DNA of 64,000 nucleotides, taken from the NCBI RefSeq assembly GCF_050281185.1, contig NZ_JBNNWS010000017.1:68271-132270 (forward strand), read 5' to 3'. The translations under genes were made by a program, and so were the position numbers. Below the pieces are notes generated by a model that was given only the letters and a program-made list of their open reading frames with translations, ran no database searches and was not told the origin of the DNA. Origin of the DNA: Heyndrickxia sp050281185. GTDB taxonomy: Bacteria > Bacillota > Bacilli > Bacillales > Bacillaceae_C. Positions 27,038 through 36,045 of the stretch are shown piece by piece. Position 1 is the stretch's first letter; every line of letters starts with the position of its first letter.

Positions 27038-27161
27038 TTTGTTAAACAATGTTGTTTTTATGAAAACCCTGTACGGTATGCGTTCAGCTAGTTTTACTTC
27101 GTAAAGAAATCGCTTCACGCATACCATACAGGTGATTTTTTCAACAATAACCATTAACAAA
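27038..27161 (+). repeat. Palindromic interspersed repeat A, copy 2 (most complete)
   Basis: The outer ends TTTGTTAAACAATG and ATAACCATTAACAAA, and the inner arms CCTGTACGGTATGCG (27068) and CGCATACCATACAGG (to 27132), are inverted, so the entire 124 bases fold into one long imperfect hairpin. It lies between the convergent ktrC and rnjA genes. Confidence 0.88.
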
Positions 27162-27171
27162 GCTATAAAAT

Positions 27172-27212
27172 AAAAAAAGGAACATCACTATTTTTAGGAT
27201 GTTCCTTTCTTA
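27172..27212 (-). terminator. Intrinsic terminator of rnjA (minus strand)
   Basis: AAAGGAACATC and GATGTTCCTTT pair around an AT loop; reading on the minus strand a T-run follows the hairpin. Confidence 0.88.
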
Positions 27213-27228
27213 TTTATTTTATTAAAAA

Positions 27229-28896
27229 TTAAACTTCCATAATGATCGGCATGATCATTGGTCGACGTTTAGTTTTTTCATAAAGGAATGGTGCTAAAGT
27301 ATCTGTAATCTCATTTTTGATTTCTGTCCATTGTGTTGTTTTTCTTTCCATCACTTTGTTTAAGTGCTTAGAAATGAGATTTTGTGCTTCGTTAATTAGA
27401 TCTCCTGATTCACGCATATAAACAAACCCTCTTGAGATAATATCCGGACCAGAAGCAATCTTAAAGTCATTCATGTTAATAGATACAACGACAACAACAA
27501 GACCTTCCTCAGATAATATTCGTCGATCTCGGAGAACGATGTTACCGATATCACCGATTCCATTTCCGTCAATATAGACAGATCCTGAAGGGATTTTACC
27601 TGCTACTTGTGCAGAATCACTACTTAAAGCGAGAACCTCACCATTGTCCATAATGAAGCAGTTTTCTTCAGGAACACCGCAATCAACTGCGAGCTGCGAA
27701 TGCATTTTTTGCATACGATATTCACCATGAATAGGCATAAAGAATTTAGGTTTAATTAATCTAAGCATTAATTTTTGTTCTTGCTGTCCGCCATGACCAG
27801 AAGTATGAATATCATTAAGAGGACCATGTATAACATCAGCACCAGCACGACAAAGTAAGTTAATCGTACGATTTACACTTATTGTATTCCCTGGGATTGG
27901 TGAAGAAGAAAAGACTACAGTATCACCAGGTTGAATTTGAATTTGTCGATGAGTTCCATTTGCTATTCTTGAAAGTGCTGCCATTGGTTCACCTTGGCTA
28001 CCAGTACACAAAATAGTAACTTTATTAGCAGGCAAACGATTAATAGCTTGAGCATCGATAAATGTATCTTTTGGACATTGAATATAGCCGAGATCATGTC
28101 CAATATTAATTGCTGCTTCCATACTGCGTCCGAATACAGCAATCTTCCTGCCATTCATTACAGCAGCTTCTGCCACTTGTTGCAGGCGATGAATATTAGA
28201 AGCAAAAGTTGCAAAGATAATTCGTCCATCGACCTTACGGAAAACATCCTGAATACTTTCTCCTACACGACGTTCAGACATAGTAAAATGCGGTACCTCA
28301 CTATTCGTACTATCCGAGAGCAGACAAAGGACGCCTTCCTTACCGATTTCAGCCATTTTAGTTAAATTGGCAGGTTCTCCAACAGGGGTAAAATCAAATT
28401 TAAAATCTCCTGTATGAACAATATTGCCTTGTGGAGTCTTTACTACAATTCCATAAGAATCTGGGATACTATGTGTTGTACGGAAAAATGTAACTGATGT
28501 CTTTCTAAATTTTATTACATCATCTTCTTGAATTTCATGGAAAGTGGTTTTTCTTAAAAGTCCATGCTCTTCTAACTTATTTTTAATAAGACCTAGTGCT
28601 AATTTTCCTCCATAAATCGGAATATTAACTTGTCTCAATAAATAAGGAATTCCACCAATATGGTCTTCATGTCCATGTGTAATAAATAAACCTTTGATTT
28701 TTTCCTCATTTTTGACTAAATAAGTGTAATCTGGAATGACATAATCAATACCTAATAGCTCGTCTTCTGGAAACTTAATTCCAGCATCAATTAAAATAAT
28801 TTCATCTTGGAACTGAACTGCATATGTGTTTTTTCCGATTTCCCCTAAACCGCCAAGGGCAAATACGGCTGTTTGATCATTTTTAACAAATTTCAT
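27229..28896 (-). CDS. rnjA: Ribonuclease J1
   Basis: This 555-residue metallo-beta-lactamase/beta-CASP nuclease has the zinc motif HGHEDH at 74-79 and HTGDFKFD, with the beta-CASP insert and RMMKL-region following. The motif CTGSQGEP and the HTSGHGG...HGEYRM segment are diagnostic. RNase J1 has 5' to 3' exonuclease and endonuclease activity and is central to mRNA turnover and rRNA maturation in Bacillus. It lies five bases downstream of rpoY on the same strand, the standard rpoY-rnjA operon. Confidence 0.98.
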   Translation of the reverse strand: MKFVKNDQTAVFALGGLGEIGKNTYAVQFQDEIILIDAGIKFPEDELLGIDYVIPDYTYLVKNEEKIKGLFITHGHEDHIGGIPYLLRQVNIPIYGGKLALGLIKNKLEEHGLLRKTTFHEIQEDDVIKFRKTSVTFFRTTHSIPDSYGIVVKTPQGNIVHTGDFKFDFTPVGEPANLTKMAEIGKEGVLCLLSDSTNSEVPHFTMSERRVGESIQDVFRKVDGRIIFATFASNIHRLQQVAEAAVMNGRKIAVFGRSMEAAINIGHDLGYIQCPKDTFIDAQAINRLPANKVTILCTGSQGEPMAALSRIANGTHRQIQIQPGDTVVFSSSPIPGNTISVNRTINLLCRAGADVIHGPLNDIHTSGHGGQQEQKLMLRLIKPKFFMPIHGEYRMQKMHSQLAVDCGVPEENCFIMDNGEVLALSSDSAQVAGKIPSGSVYIDGNGIGDIGNIVLRDRRILSEEGLVVVVVSINMNDFKIASGPDIISRGFVYMRESGDLINEAQNLISKHLNKVMERKTTQWTEIKNEITDTLAPFLYEKTKRRPMIMPIIMEV

Positions 28897-28901
28897 ATAG
28901 A

Positions 28902-29114
28902 TTATCTAGTCTCCGATAGTTCAAAATTTTTATGGTTCTTTTCATAATCTAAATAAGAACCTTCTAAAAGCTGTACGAATTCAACATTAATTTGACGGTT
29001 TTTTAACATTTGACGTACTTCTCTTTCTGAATCTGCTTCTACATAGATAGTTTTTGTGTTTTCACGTACTGGTACTTCATTCTTTTTTTCTTGAAAATAA
29101 ACTTTATAAATCAT
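28902..29114 (-). CDS. rpoY: RNA polymerase epsilon subunit RpoY
   Basis: This 70-residue protein starts MIYKVYFQEKKNEVPVRENT and contains SEREVRQMLKNRQINVEFVQLLEG, matching the DUF1447/RpoY family (B. subtilis YkzG, 69 residues). The subunit binds core RNA polymerase. AAGGAGAG precedes the ATG at 29114. It is always found just upstream of rnjA in Bacillaceae. Confidence 0.97.
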   Translation of the reverse strand: MIYKVYFQEKKNEVPVRENTKTIYVEADSEREVRQMLKNRQINVEFVQLLEGSYLDYEKNHKNFELSETR

Positions 29115-29196
29115 TTTTCTCTCTCCTTACTCCGTTATCAAATGTAACTTTTTCTATTATATAAAAAGTTAACAAGTTTTTCATGTTTTTTCATTA

Positions 29197-29312
29197 GGCT
29201 CTTTTCGTAAACTTTGTTTTTTAAAAATTAAGTAAAAATCGGTATTATGATTTTTACGAATCTAATATATCTTCCAGTTTAAATGAAAGACTTATTGGAT
29301 GGAGAAAAGAGC
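29197..29312 (+). repeat. Short repeat-like element with ends related to repeat B
   Basis: The left end GGCTCTTTTCGTAAACTTTG resembles the left end of repeat B, and the right end AGAAAAGAGC is its inverted partner. The GC-rich core is absent. It could be a deletion derivative. The rest of the 700-base gap between rpoY and ykrA holds a small hairpin (29452-29470), one candidate micro-ORF (29473-29547) and otherwise AT-rich sequence. Confidence 0.4.
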
Positions 29313-29472
29313 GCGTTTTCTAATTATTCTAAGCTGAAAACCTTTTCCGAAAAGCAACAATATCTGTGATAATAGCCTTTCATTATAACTTTGAATACTA
29401 GGTATTAAATGAACTTTTTCTTAAGCATTGCCGCAAAATATAGAATAATCCCTCCATTAGAGGGATAGAAAT

Positions 29473-29547
29473 TTAGGCAACTAACTTTTTTTGTCTTAAT
29501 AAATCTTTCCACTGTTTGACTAATTTCTTTCTTAGTCTTTTTAACAC
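29473..29547 (-). CDS. Candidate 24-residue very basic peptide
   Basis: On the minus strand GTG 29547 has GGGAG nine bases upstream. It encodes 24 residues starting MLKRLRKKLVKQW and ending RQKKLVA, with eleven Lys/Arg and no acidic residue after one Asp. A hairpin (CCCTCCATTAGAGGG) follows the stop. It could be a small basic regulator or membrane-binding peptide, or noise. I do not recognise the family. Confidence 0.3.
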   Translation of the reverse strand: MLKRLRKKLVKQWKDLLRQKKLVA

Positions 29548-29814
29548 GGAAGATCACTCCCTACCTCTATTTTAATGTTATTTTTCGGAAAGTAAAGGCG
29601 ACCAAGATATTATTAATAATATTATATGTAAAATGTACAAGTTTTTTTCTTGGTTTTTAATGGAAGTATATTAAAATCACAAGGGTAGATTAGATACTTT
29701 GATTCTATTTTAATTTTAATTAATACATAATTAAATATACATATGATAAAATGACCAATAGTGTTTTAAAATTTTGGGTATGTTACTAGTTAATCATATG
29801 TTAGGAGAATATTA

Positions 29815-30585
29815 ATGAAAAAAATTGTGTTTTTTGATATAGATGGAACATTATTGGATCATGATAAAAAACTTCCTATAACAACGAAAAAAGCAATATA
29901 TACATTAAAAGAGAATGGAGTATTTGTTGCTATTGCGACAGGTCGTGCGCCATTTATGTTTAAAGATTTAAGAGAAGAATTAGATATAGATTCTTTTGTT
30001 AGTTTTAATGGACAGTATGTTGTTTTTGAAAATAATGTGATTTATAAAAATCCTTTAGATCATGCAGAATTACAAAATATAAATGATTATTCTGCTACAT
30101 ATAATCATCCACTTGTATTCTTAAATGAGAAAAACATGACTTCTAATATAGAAAATCATCCATTTATTGTGGATAGTATCTCTAGCTTGAAATTATCACC
30201 TCCTGCATTTGATCCTGATTTTTATAAAGATAGAGAAATCTATCAAGCACTGTTATTCTGTAAGGAACATGAAGAAAATCTTTATTTGGACAAGTTTCGA
30301 AAGTTTCATTTTATTCGATGGCATGATTTATCGATGGATGTGCTGCCTCGAGGAGGTTCAAAAGCTGAGGGAATTAAGAAGATGATTGAAAGGATTGGAT
30401 TTAAGATTGAAGATGTATACGCATTTGGAGATGGGCTAAATGACGTAGAAATGTTAGATGCAGTTGGAACTGGAATAGCAATGGGAAATGCAAGCGATTT
30501 TGTTAAAAAACATGCTGATTATATTACTTCTGACGTTTCGGAGGAAGGGATATTTAATGGTTTAAAGCATTTTAATCTATTATAA
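29815..30585 (+). CDS. ykrA: HAD-superfamily Cof-type sugar phosphatase YkrA
   Basis: This 256-residue protein has HAD motif I DIDGTLLD near 8-15, motif II (TGRAP), a C2-type cap, motif III Lys in GGSKAEGIK and motif IV FGDGLNDVEML. This is the Cof/YkrA class of cytosolic HAD phosphatases; substrates are sugar phosphates or pyridoxal phosphate in relatives. Gene order rpoY/ykrA/defB/ykyA is as in B. subtilis. RBS AGGAG precedes ATG 29815. Confidence 0.93.
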   Translation: MKKIVFFDIDGTLLDHDKKLPITTKKAIYTLKENGVFVAIATGRAPFMFKDLREELDIDSFVSFNGQYVVFENNVIYKNPLDHAELQNINDYSATYNHPLVFLNEKNMTSNIENHPFIVDSISSLKLSPPAFDPDFYKDREIYQALLFCKEHEENLYLDKFRKFHFIRWHDLSMDVLPRGGSKAEGIKKMIERIGFKIEDVYAFGDGLNDVEMLDAVGTGIAMGNASDFVKKHADYITSDVSEEGIFNGLKHFNLL

Positions 30586-30587
30586 AA

Positions 30588-30623
30588 GAAAAACAGCCGA
30601 ACATTTAAGTTCGGCTGTTTACC
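30588..30623. terminator. Bidirectional terminator between ykrA and defB
   Basis: AAACAGCCGAAC and GTTCGGCTGTTT form a perfect hairpin with A-rich left and T-containing right flanks. It overlaps the defB stop codon and serves both convergent genes. Confidence 0.85.
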
Positions 30624-31173
30624 TTTCTATTGGTGTTGCGTTTTCTATCGTTTTAAATGGATTGGTTTCATCAATATAATCATAAAACATTTTTCCGTTT
30701 AAGTGGTCAATTTCATGTTGAAATACAATTGCTGGAAGCCCTTTAAGACGTAATTTTATTTCCTTTCCATCTATATTATATGCTTTGACAGTAATTCTAG
30801 CATATCTAGGGACATATCCAGGAATAGCTTGATCAACAGAAAGGCATCCTTCCCCTGCTGTTAAATATGATTTTTCTACTGAATGACTAATAATTTTTGG
30901 ATTAAAAAGCATATGGCTATATAGTTTATCATTTTCATCTTTAACATAGACAGCAATCATGCGTTTCGAAACATTAATCTGTGGAGCAGCTAAACCAATG
31001 CCAGGGCGTAAGCCAAATTCTTCTGCAATTTTTGGATCCTGACTATTTGTTATAAATTCATGAAGACTTTCTAAAATTTTTTGATCTTCTTGAGAAGGAG
31101 GTAGCTGGACTTCTTCGGCAATTTTCCGCAAAGTTGGATGCCCATCTCTTATAATATCCTTCATCGTAATCAT
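30619..31173 (-). CDS. defB: Peptide deformylase (YkrB)
   Basis: I start at ATG 31173, after AGGAGG on the minus strand, giving 184 residues; the frame stays open 23 codons upstream without an RBS. Motif 1 GIGLAAPQ, motif 2 EGCLS and motif 3 HEIDHLNG supply the metal ligands Cys, His, His and the catalytic Glu. The enzyme removes the N-formyl group from nascent proteins at the ribosome. The length and insertions fit type 2 deformylases of Gram-positives. Confidence 0.97.
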   Translation of the reverse strand: MITMKDIIRDGHPTLRKIAEEVQLPPSQEDQKILESLHEFITNSQDPKIAEEFGLRPGIGLAAPQINVSKRMIAVYVKDENDKLYSHMLFNPKIISHSVEKSYLTAGEGCLSVDQAIPGYVPRYARITVKAYNIDGKEIKLRLKGLPAIVFQHEIDHLNGKMFYDYIDETNPFKTIENATPIER

Positions 31174-31453
31174 AAATGTTTCCTCCTGCTTAATTAATTT
31201 TCTATTGAATAGAATACCAAAACAAATAAGAAAAGTTAACAATAAATAATTTCGATCGGTGGTAAGTGAATAGTCATATGTTAGTTAGGAATCGAATAAT
31301 TATTAGAAAACGCGTTTTATCCTTTTACGAGAAGAACATGTAAATCTTATTTTAGTGGACAAGCATATGTTGATCATTAAATCTTATCATTGTATTGTTA
31401 AAATTCGTAACAATCGATATAGTTTAAATATTGCAACATAAGGGGGAAGAAAT

Positions 31454-32098
31454 GTGGCCAGAGTTAAGAGTGTGATCATATGTATATTTTTAATACTCAT
31501 ACTGGCAGGGTGCCAAACAACACCTGAAGAAAAAATCTATCATATTTTAGAACAAACTGTGGCAAAGGAAAAGGAATTTGATGAACAACAAAAACCGTTA
31601 ATGGATTTGGAAGCTAGTGAGAAAGAATTATTTGACAAAATCATTGATCTTGGAATGAAAGAAATGGATAAAGTAACTGAATTATCTAATTCGGCATTAA
31701 AAAATCTGGAACAGCGAAGAGAAAAAATGATGATTGAACAAGATTCGATCTTGTCCTCGAAAAAGGAATTTTCAAAGATAGAGGATACGATTAAAGAAAT
31801 AAAAACAGAAAAAATAAAAATCGAAGCTGAACAACTCTATCAATTAATGGAGAAACGCTATGATACACACGATCGTTTATATAAAGCATACATCAGAGGC
31901 ATTGATGAGAACGTAAAGCTTTATCAATTGTTAAAAAAGGATGAACTTCCAATAGAGGATTTAGAGAATCAAATTGATGTAACTAATAAAGCATATTCAG
32001 AAGTGTTAAAAATGAATAAACTTTTTAATGAATGTACAAAAGAATTTAACGATAGTAAATTAAAATTTTATAAAGATGCCAATATAAAAATTGATTAG
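31454..32098 (+). CDS. ykyA: Putative cell-wall-binding lipoprotein YkyA
   Basis: GTG 31454 with GGGGGAAG upstream gives 214 residues. The signal peptide ends in lipobox LAGC (Cys 22 or so), so the mature protein is lipid-anchored. The rest is helical and highly charged, with long coiled-coil heptads (EKEFDEQQKPLMDLEASEKE). This is the YkyA family (PF10368, as I recall), found between defB and pdhA in Bacillus. Its role is not established. Confidence 0.85.
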   Translation: MARVKSVIICIFLILILAGCQTTPEEKIYHILEQTVAKEKEFDEQQKPLMDLEASEKELFDKIIDLGMKEMDKVTELSNSALKNLEQRREKMMIEQDSILSSKKEFSKIEDTIKEIKTEKIKIEAEQLYQLMEKRYDTHDRLYKAYIRGIDENVKLYQLLKKDELPIEDLENQIDVTNKAYSEVLKMNKLFNECTKEFNDSKLKFYKDANIKID

Positions 32099-32127
32099 CC
32101 GAAATTTTTCGGCTAATTTTTTAATTT
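32092..32127 (+). terminator. Intrinsic terminator of ykyA
   Basis: TTAGCCGAAA and TTTCGGCTAA pair around a minimal loop and a T-run follows; the stem begins at the stop codon. Confidence 0.9.
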
Positions 32128-32264
32128 CTCCCCTATAAATGTTGTTATCTGTATAAGTAAAAATAGTACAGATTAAAAATATAATTAGTACAGTGTGATA
32201 AAATGAGTGAAAATCCTGTATAAAATTATTGTAGAAAAGCAATGAAATGTTTGGAACTAAATAA

Positions 32265-32450
32265 TTGACGGGCAGATTATATTAATGTACTCTAATATTG
32301 TAATTATATATAATTGTATTAATTAGTTGATAAATTTAATTAATACAGTTTTACCGGAGCCTTAAAAAATTTGTTTTTTTATTGCTCCACGGTAATTTTG
32401 TAAAAGGTTAATCATAAAAGACATTGGATATACACGGATTTTTCGTGGTA
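32265..32450 (+). promoter_or_regulatory. pdhA upstream region with structured leader
   Basis: A possible -35 (TTGACG, 32265) is spaced 17 bases from TACTCT. A hairpin pairs TTACCG-GAGC (32351-32360) with GCTC-CA-CGGTAA (to 32395), and a smaller one pairs CACG/CGTG at 32433-32447 before a T-rich stretch. The rest of the 435-base gap is AT-rich. I cannot assign the structure to a known riboswitch class. Confidence 0.4.
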
Positions 32451-32533
32451 CGCCTTTTTATTTTTGGGTAACCTATATCTGTATGTAATCAAAATTATTA
32501 ATTTTTTTTATAAGAAAGGATTGGTGACTTTTT

Positions 32534-33646
32534 ATGGCTTCTACAAAGAAGGCACAATTCGACGTGAAGAAAACGCTCGAAAATATTGAAGAGCAATTCG
32601 AAATGTTCCAGATTTTAAATGAAGAAGGCGAAGTCGTTAATAAATCTGCGGTTCCAAATCTTTCAGACGAGGAACTTCAAGAATTAATGCGTCGAATGGT
32701 TTATTCACGAATTTTAGATCAACGTTCAATTTCTTTAAATCGTCAAGGGCGTTTAGGATTTGTTGCACCGACTGCAGGACAAGAGGCTTCTCAAATTGCA
32801 TCTCATTTTGCTTTAGAGCAAGAGGACTATATTCTTCCTGGATATCGTGATGTTCCACAAATTGTTTGGCATGGACTACCTCTACACCAAGCATTTTTAT
32901 GGTCTCGCGGACATGTTGAAGGTATGAAAATTCCAGAAGGTGTTAATATTTTACCACCACAAATTATCATAGGTGCTCAATACGTTCAAACAGCAGGTGT
33001 TGCACTGGGCTTAAAGAAACGTGGTAAAAAAGCAGTTGCAATTACATACACAGGTGATGGTGGTTCTTCACAAGGTGATTTCTATGAAGGTATTAACTTT
33101 GCTGGAGCGTATAAAGCACCTGCCGTTTTTGTCGTTCAAAATAATCAATTTGCGATTTCTACACCACGCGAAAAACAAACTGCTGCTAAAACGATTGCAC
33201 AAAAAGCAGTTGCAGCTGGAATTCCTGGACAACTTGTTGATGGAATGGACCCGTTAGCAGTATATGTATCAGTTCGTGAAGCACGTGAGCGTGCAATTAA
33301 TGGTGAGGGACCTTCATTGATTGAAACATTATGTTACCGTTATGGCCCACATACAATGTCTGGTGATGATCCTACGAAATATCGTACTTCTGATTTAGAT
33401 AATGAGTGGGAAAGAAAAGATCCATTAATTCGTTTCCGTAAGTATTTAGAAAATAAAGGATTATGGAATGAAGAAAAAGAGACACAAGTAATTGAACAAG
33501 CAAAAGAAGATATTAAAGTAGCTATTAAAAAAGCAGACGACACTCCAAAACAAAAAGTGACTGACTTAATATCCGTTATGTTTGAAGAAATGCCTCATCA
33601 TTTAAATGAACAAAACGAAATTTATAAAGCAAAGGAGTCGAAGTAA
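32534..33646 (+). CDS. pdhA: Pyruvate dehydrogenase E1 alpha subunit
   Basis: This 370-residue protein contains the thiamine-diphosphate motif GDGGSSQGDFYEGINFAGAYKAPAVFVVQNN and the phosphorylation-loop-like YGPHTMSGDDPTKYR region. With PdhB it decarboxylates pyruvate and transfers the acetyl group to the lipoyl domain of E2 in the cytosol. The gene is the first of pdhABCD, following ykyA as in B. subtilis. Codon use is tuned for high expression (many CGT and GGT codons). Confidence 0.98.
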   Translation: MASTKKAQFDVKKTLENIEEQFEMFQILNEEGEVVNKSAVPNLSDEELQELMRRMVYSRILDQRSISLNRQGRLGFVAPTAGQEASQIASHFALEQEDYILPGYRDVPQIVWHGLPLHQAFLWSRGHVEGMKIPEGVNILPPQIIIGAQYVQTAGVALGLKKRGKKAVAITYTGDGGSSQGDFYEGINFAGAYKAPAVFVVQNNQFAISTPREKQTAAKTIAQKAVAAGIPGQLVDGMDPLAVYVSVREARERAINGEGPSLIETLCYRYGPHTMSGDDPTKYRTSDLDNEWERKDPLIRFRKYLENKGLWNEEKETQVIEQAKEDIKVAIKKADDTPKQKVTDLISVMFEEMPHHLNEQNEIYKAKESK

Positions 33647-33649
33647 GCC

Positions 33650-34627
33650 ATGGCTCAAATGACAATGATTCAAGCAATCACCGACGCATTACGTACTGAA
33701 TTACGTAATGATGAAAATGTTTTAGTTTTCGGTGAAGACGTTGGTGTTAATGGCGGTGTATTCCGTGCCACTGAAGGTCTTCAAAAAGAATTTGGGGAAG
33801 ATCGTGTATTCGATACTCCATTAGCAGAATCTGGGATTGGTGGTCTTGCAATCGGTTTGACTTTAGAAGGGTACCGTCCAGTACCAGAGATTCAATTCTT
33901 TGGTTTCTTATTTGAAGTAATGGACTCTGTAAGCGGACAAATGGCACGCTGGCGTTATCGTACCGGTGGAAGTCTAAATGCTCCAATAACTATTCGTTCT
34001 CCATTTGGTGGAGGGGTACATACACCAGAGCTTCATGCAGATAGTTTAGAAGGCCTTGTGGCACAACAGCCGGGTTTAAAAGTGGTTATTCCATCTACAC
34101 CATATGATGCAAAAGGATTGTTAATTTCTTCTATTCGAGACAATGATCCAGTCATCTTCTTGGAGCATATGAAATTATATCGTTCATTCCGTCAAGAAGT
34201 ACCTGAAGAGGAATATACAATTCCACTAGGAAAAGCGGATGTAAAACGTGAGGGTAAGGATATTTCTATTATTACTTATGGAGCTATGGTTCATGAATCA
34301 TTAAAAGCTGCTGAAGAACTAGAAAAAGAAGGTTATTCTGCAGAAGTAGTTGACTTACGTACTGTTAGCCCATTAGATATAGATACAATTATTGCTTCTG
34401 TAGAGAAAACTAATCGTGCAATTGTCGTGCAAGAAGCGCAAAAGCAAGCAGGGATTGCGGCTAATGTTATTGCTGAAATTAACGAAAGAGCAATTTTAAG
34501 CTTAGAAGCACCTGTTTTACGAGTGACTGCAGCAGATACTGTATATCCTTTCTCACAAGCAGAATCTGTATGGTTGCCTAACTACAAAGATGTAATTGAA
34601 ACAGCTAAAAAAGTTCTTACATTTTAA
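33650..34627 (+). CDS. pdhB: Pyruvate dehydrogenase E1 beta subunit
   Basis: This 325-residue transketolase-type protein carries VFGEDVGVNGGVFRATEGL, ESGIGGLAIGLTLEGYRPVPEIQF and a C-terminal domain with VDLRTVSPLD. It forms the E1 heterotetramer with PdhA. It starts three bases after the pdhA stop, with AAAGGAG in the end of pdhA. Confidence 0.98.
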   Translation: MAQMTMIQAITDALRTELRNDENVLVFGEDVGVNGGVFRATEGLQKEFGEDRVFDTPLAESGIGGLAIGLTLEGYRPVPEIQFFGFLFEVMDSVSGQMARWRYRTGGSLNAPITIRSPFGGGVHTPELHADSLEGLVAQQPGLKVVIPSTPYDAKGLLISSIRDNDPVIFLEHMKLYRSFRQEVPEEEYTIPLGKADVKREGKDISIITYGAMVHESLKAAEELEKEGYSAEVVDLRTVSPLDIDTIIASVEKTNRAIVVQEAQKQAGIAANVIAEINERAILSLEAPVLRVTAADTVYPFSQAESVWLPNYKDVIETAKKVLTF

Positions 34628-34678
34628 TATATGTTAATAATGATAGATTTTTATGTATTGCTCTGTATTTTGAAAGAT

Positions 34679-34712
34679 AAGGCAGTTTCGTTTTATAAAC
34701 TGCCTTGTCTCT
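34679..34712 (+). promoter_or_regulatory. Hairpin between pdhB and pdhC
   Basis: AAGGCAGTTT and AAACTGCCTT form a perfect 10-pair stem followed by GTCTCTATT. It looks like a partial terminator or processing stem, which would set E1 and E2/E3 expression apart. An AT-rich stretch 34628-34680 precedes it. Confidence 0.6.
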
Positions 34713-34742
34713 ATTAGATTTAAAATAGGAGGGTGAACAACC

Positions 34743-36041
34743 TTGTCATTCGAATTTAGACTACCAGATATCGGTGAAGGAATTCATGAGGGTGAAATCG
34801 TAAAATGGTTTGTTAAACCTGGCGATAAAGTAGGAGAAGACGATGTACTATGTGAAGTACAGAACGATAAAGCAGTAGTTGAAATTCCTTCTCCAGTAGC
34901 AGGTACTGTTGAAGCAATTTTAGTTGAAGAAGGTACGGTTGCCATTGTTGGTGATGTATTGATTAAATTTGATGCACCCGGTTATGAAGGACTACAATTT
35001 AAAGGAGATCATGGTCCTAGTCAACCGGAACAAAAAGCAGAAGAAAAAGAGCAAGAAGTACAGTCTGAAGTTAAAGAAAACGCTCCAGCAGCAAATGAAG
35101 CTGACTTAAATAAACGCGTGATTGCGATGCCATCTGTAAGAAAGTATGCACGAGAAAAAGGCGTGGATATTCGTTTGGTACAAGGTACTGGAAACAATGG
35201 TCGTGTACAAAAATCGGATATTGATGCATATGCAAATGGCGGAGCTGCCGTACAAGCAGAAGCTCAACCACAAGCTGCATCTGTAGCAGAAGAAACAGTA
35301 GTAACTAGCCAAGCACAAACTGTTATTCCGGAAGGCGAATTCCCTGAGACACGTGAAAAAATGAGTGGAATCCGTAAAGCAATTGCTAAAGCTATGGTTC
35401 ATTCAAAACAAACAGCACCACATGTTACCCTTATGGATGAAATAGATGTAACAAAACTTGTTGCACATCGTAAGAAATTTAAAGAAGTGGCTGCTGAAAA
35501 AGGCATAAAGCTTACGTTCTTGCCATATGTAGTGAAATCTTTAGTTAGTGCATTACGTGAATTCCCAACTTTGAATACATCTATTGACGATGCAGCAGGA
35601 GAAATCGTTCATAAACATTATTACAACATCGGTATTGCAGCGGACACTGAAAAAGGCTTGTTAGTTCCTGTTGTTAAAAATGCTGATCGTAAATCTGTAT
35701 TTTCTGTTTCTCAAGAAATTAATGAATTAGCCTGTAAAGCACGTGATGGTAAATTAGCTCCAAATGAAATGAAGGGTGCATCTTGCACAATTACAAATAT
35801 TGGTTCTGCGGGTGGACAATGGTTTACTCCAGTAATTAATCATCCTGAAGTAGCGATTTTAGGTATCGGTAGAATTTCTGAAAAACCTGTAGTAAAAAAT
35901 GGTGAAATTGTAGCCGCACCTGTGTTAGCATTATCATTGAGCTTTGATCATCGTATTATCGATGGAGCTACCGCTCAATATGCGCTAAACCACATTAAGC
36001 GACTATTGAACGATCCTGAATTATTATTAATGGAGGCGTAA
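34743..36041 (+). CDS. pdhC: Dihydrolipoamide acetyltransferase (E2)
   Basis: TTG 34743 with GGAGGGTG upstream gives 432 residues. One lipoyl domain (1-80; lipoylated K43 in VQNDKAVVE) precedes an Ala/Glu/Gln linker, the E1/E3-binding domain (MPSVRKYAREKGVDIRLVQGTG, about 125-165), a second linker, and the catalytic domain with SFDHRIIDGA near the C-terminus. It forms the core of the complex. Confidence 0.98.
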   Translation: MSFEFRLPDIGEGIHEGEIVKWFVKPGDKVGEDDVLCEVQNDKAVVEIPSPVAGTVEAILVEEGTVAIVGDVLIKFDAPGYEGLQFKGDHGPSQPEQKAEEKEQEVQSEVKENAPAANEADLNKRVIAMPSVRKYAREKGVDIRLVQGTGNNGRVQKSDIDAYANGGAAVQAEAQPQAASVAEETVVTSQAQTVIPEGEFPETREKMSGIRKAIAKAMVHSKQTAPHVTLMDEIDVTKLVAHRKKFKEVAAEKGIKLTFLPYVVKSLVSALREFPTLNTSIDDAAGEIVHKHYYNIGIAADTEKGLLVPVVKNADRKSVFSVSQEINELACKARDGKLAPNEMKGASCTITNIGSAGGQWFTPVINHPEVAILGIGRISEKPVVKNGEIVAAPVLALSLSFDHRIIDGATAQYALNHIKRLLNDPELLLMEA

Positions 36042-36045
36042 TAAA

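Noticed and set aside
31305..31320. AAAACGCGTTTT as a possible cre site between defB and ykyA
   Set aside because: The dyad is centred on ACGCGT, so the spacing does not fit the CcpA consensus.
32060..32242. Minus-strand 60-codon frame after ykyA
   Set aside because: It spans the ykyA terminator, has no RBS and is low-complexity AT-rich.
35106..35402. 98-codon minus-strand frame inside pdhC
   Set aside because: Opposite strand of a conserved E2 gene linker, no RBS, no recognisable domain.
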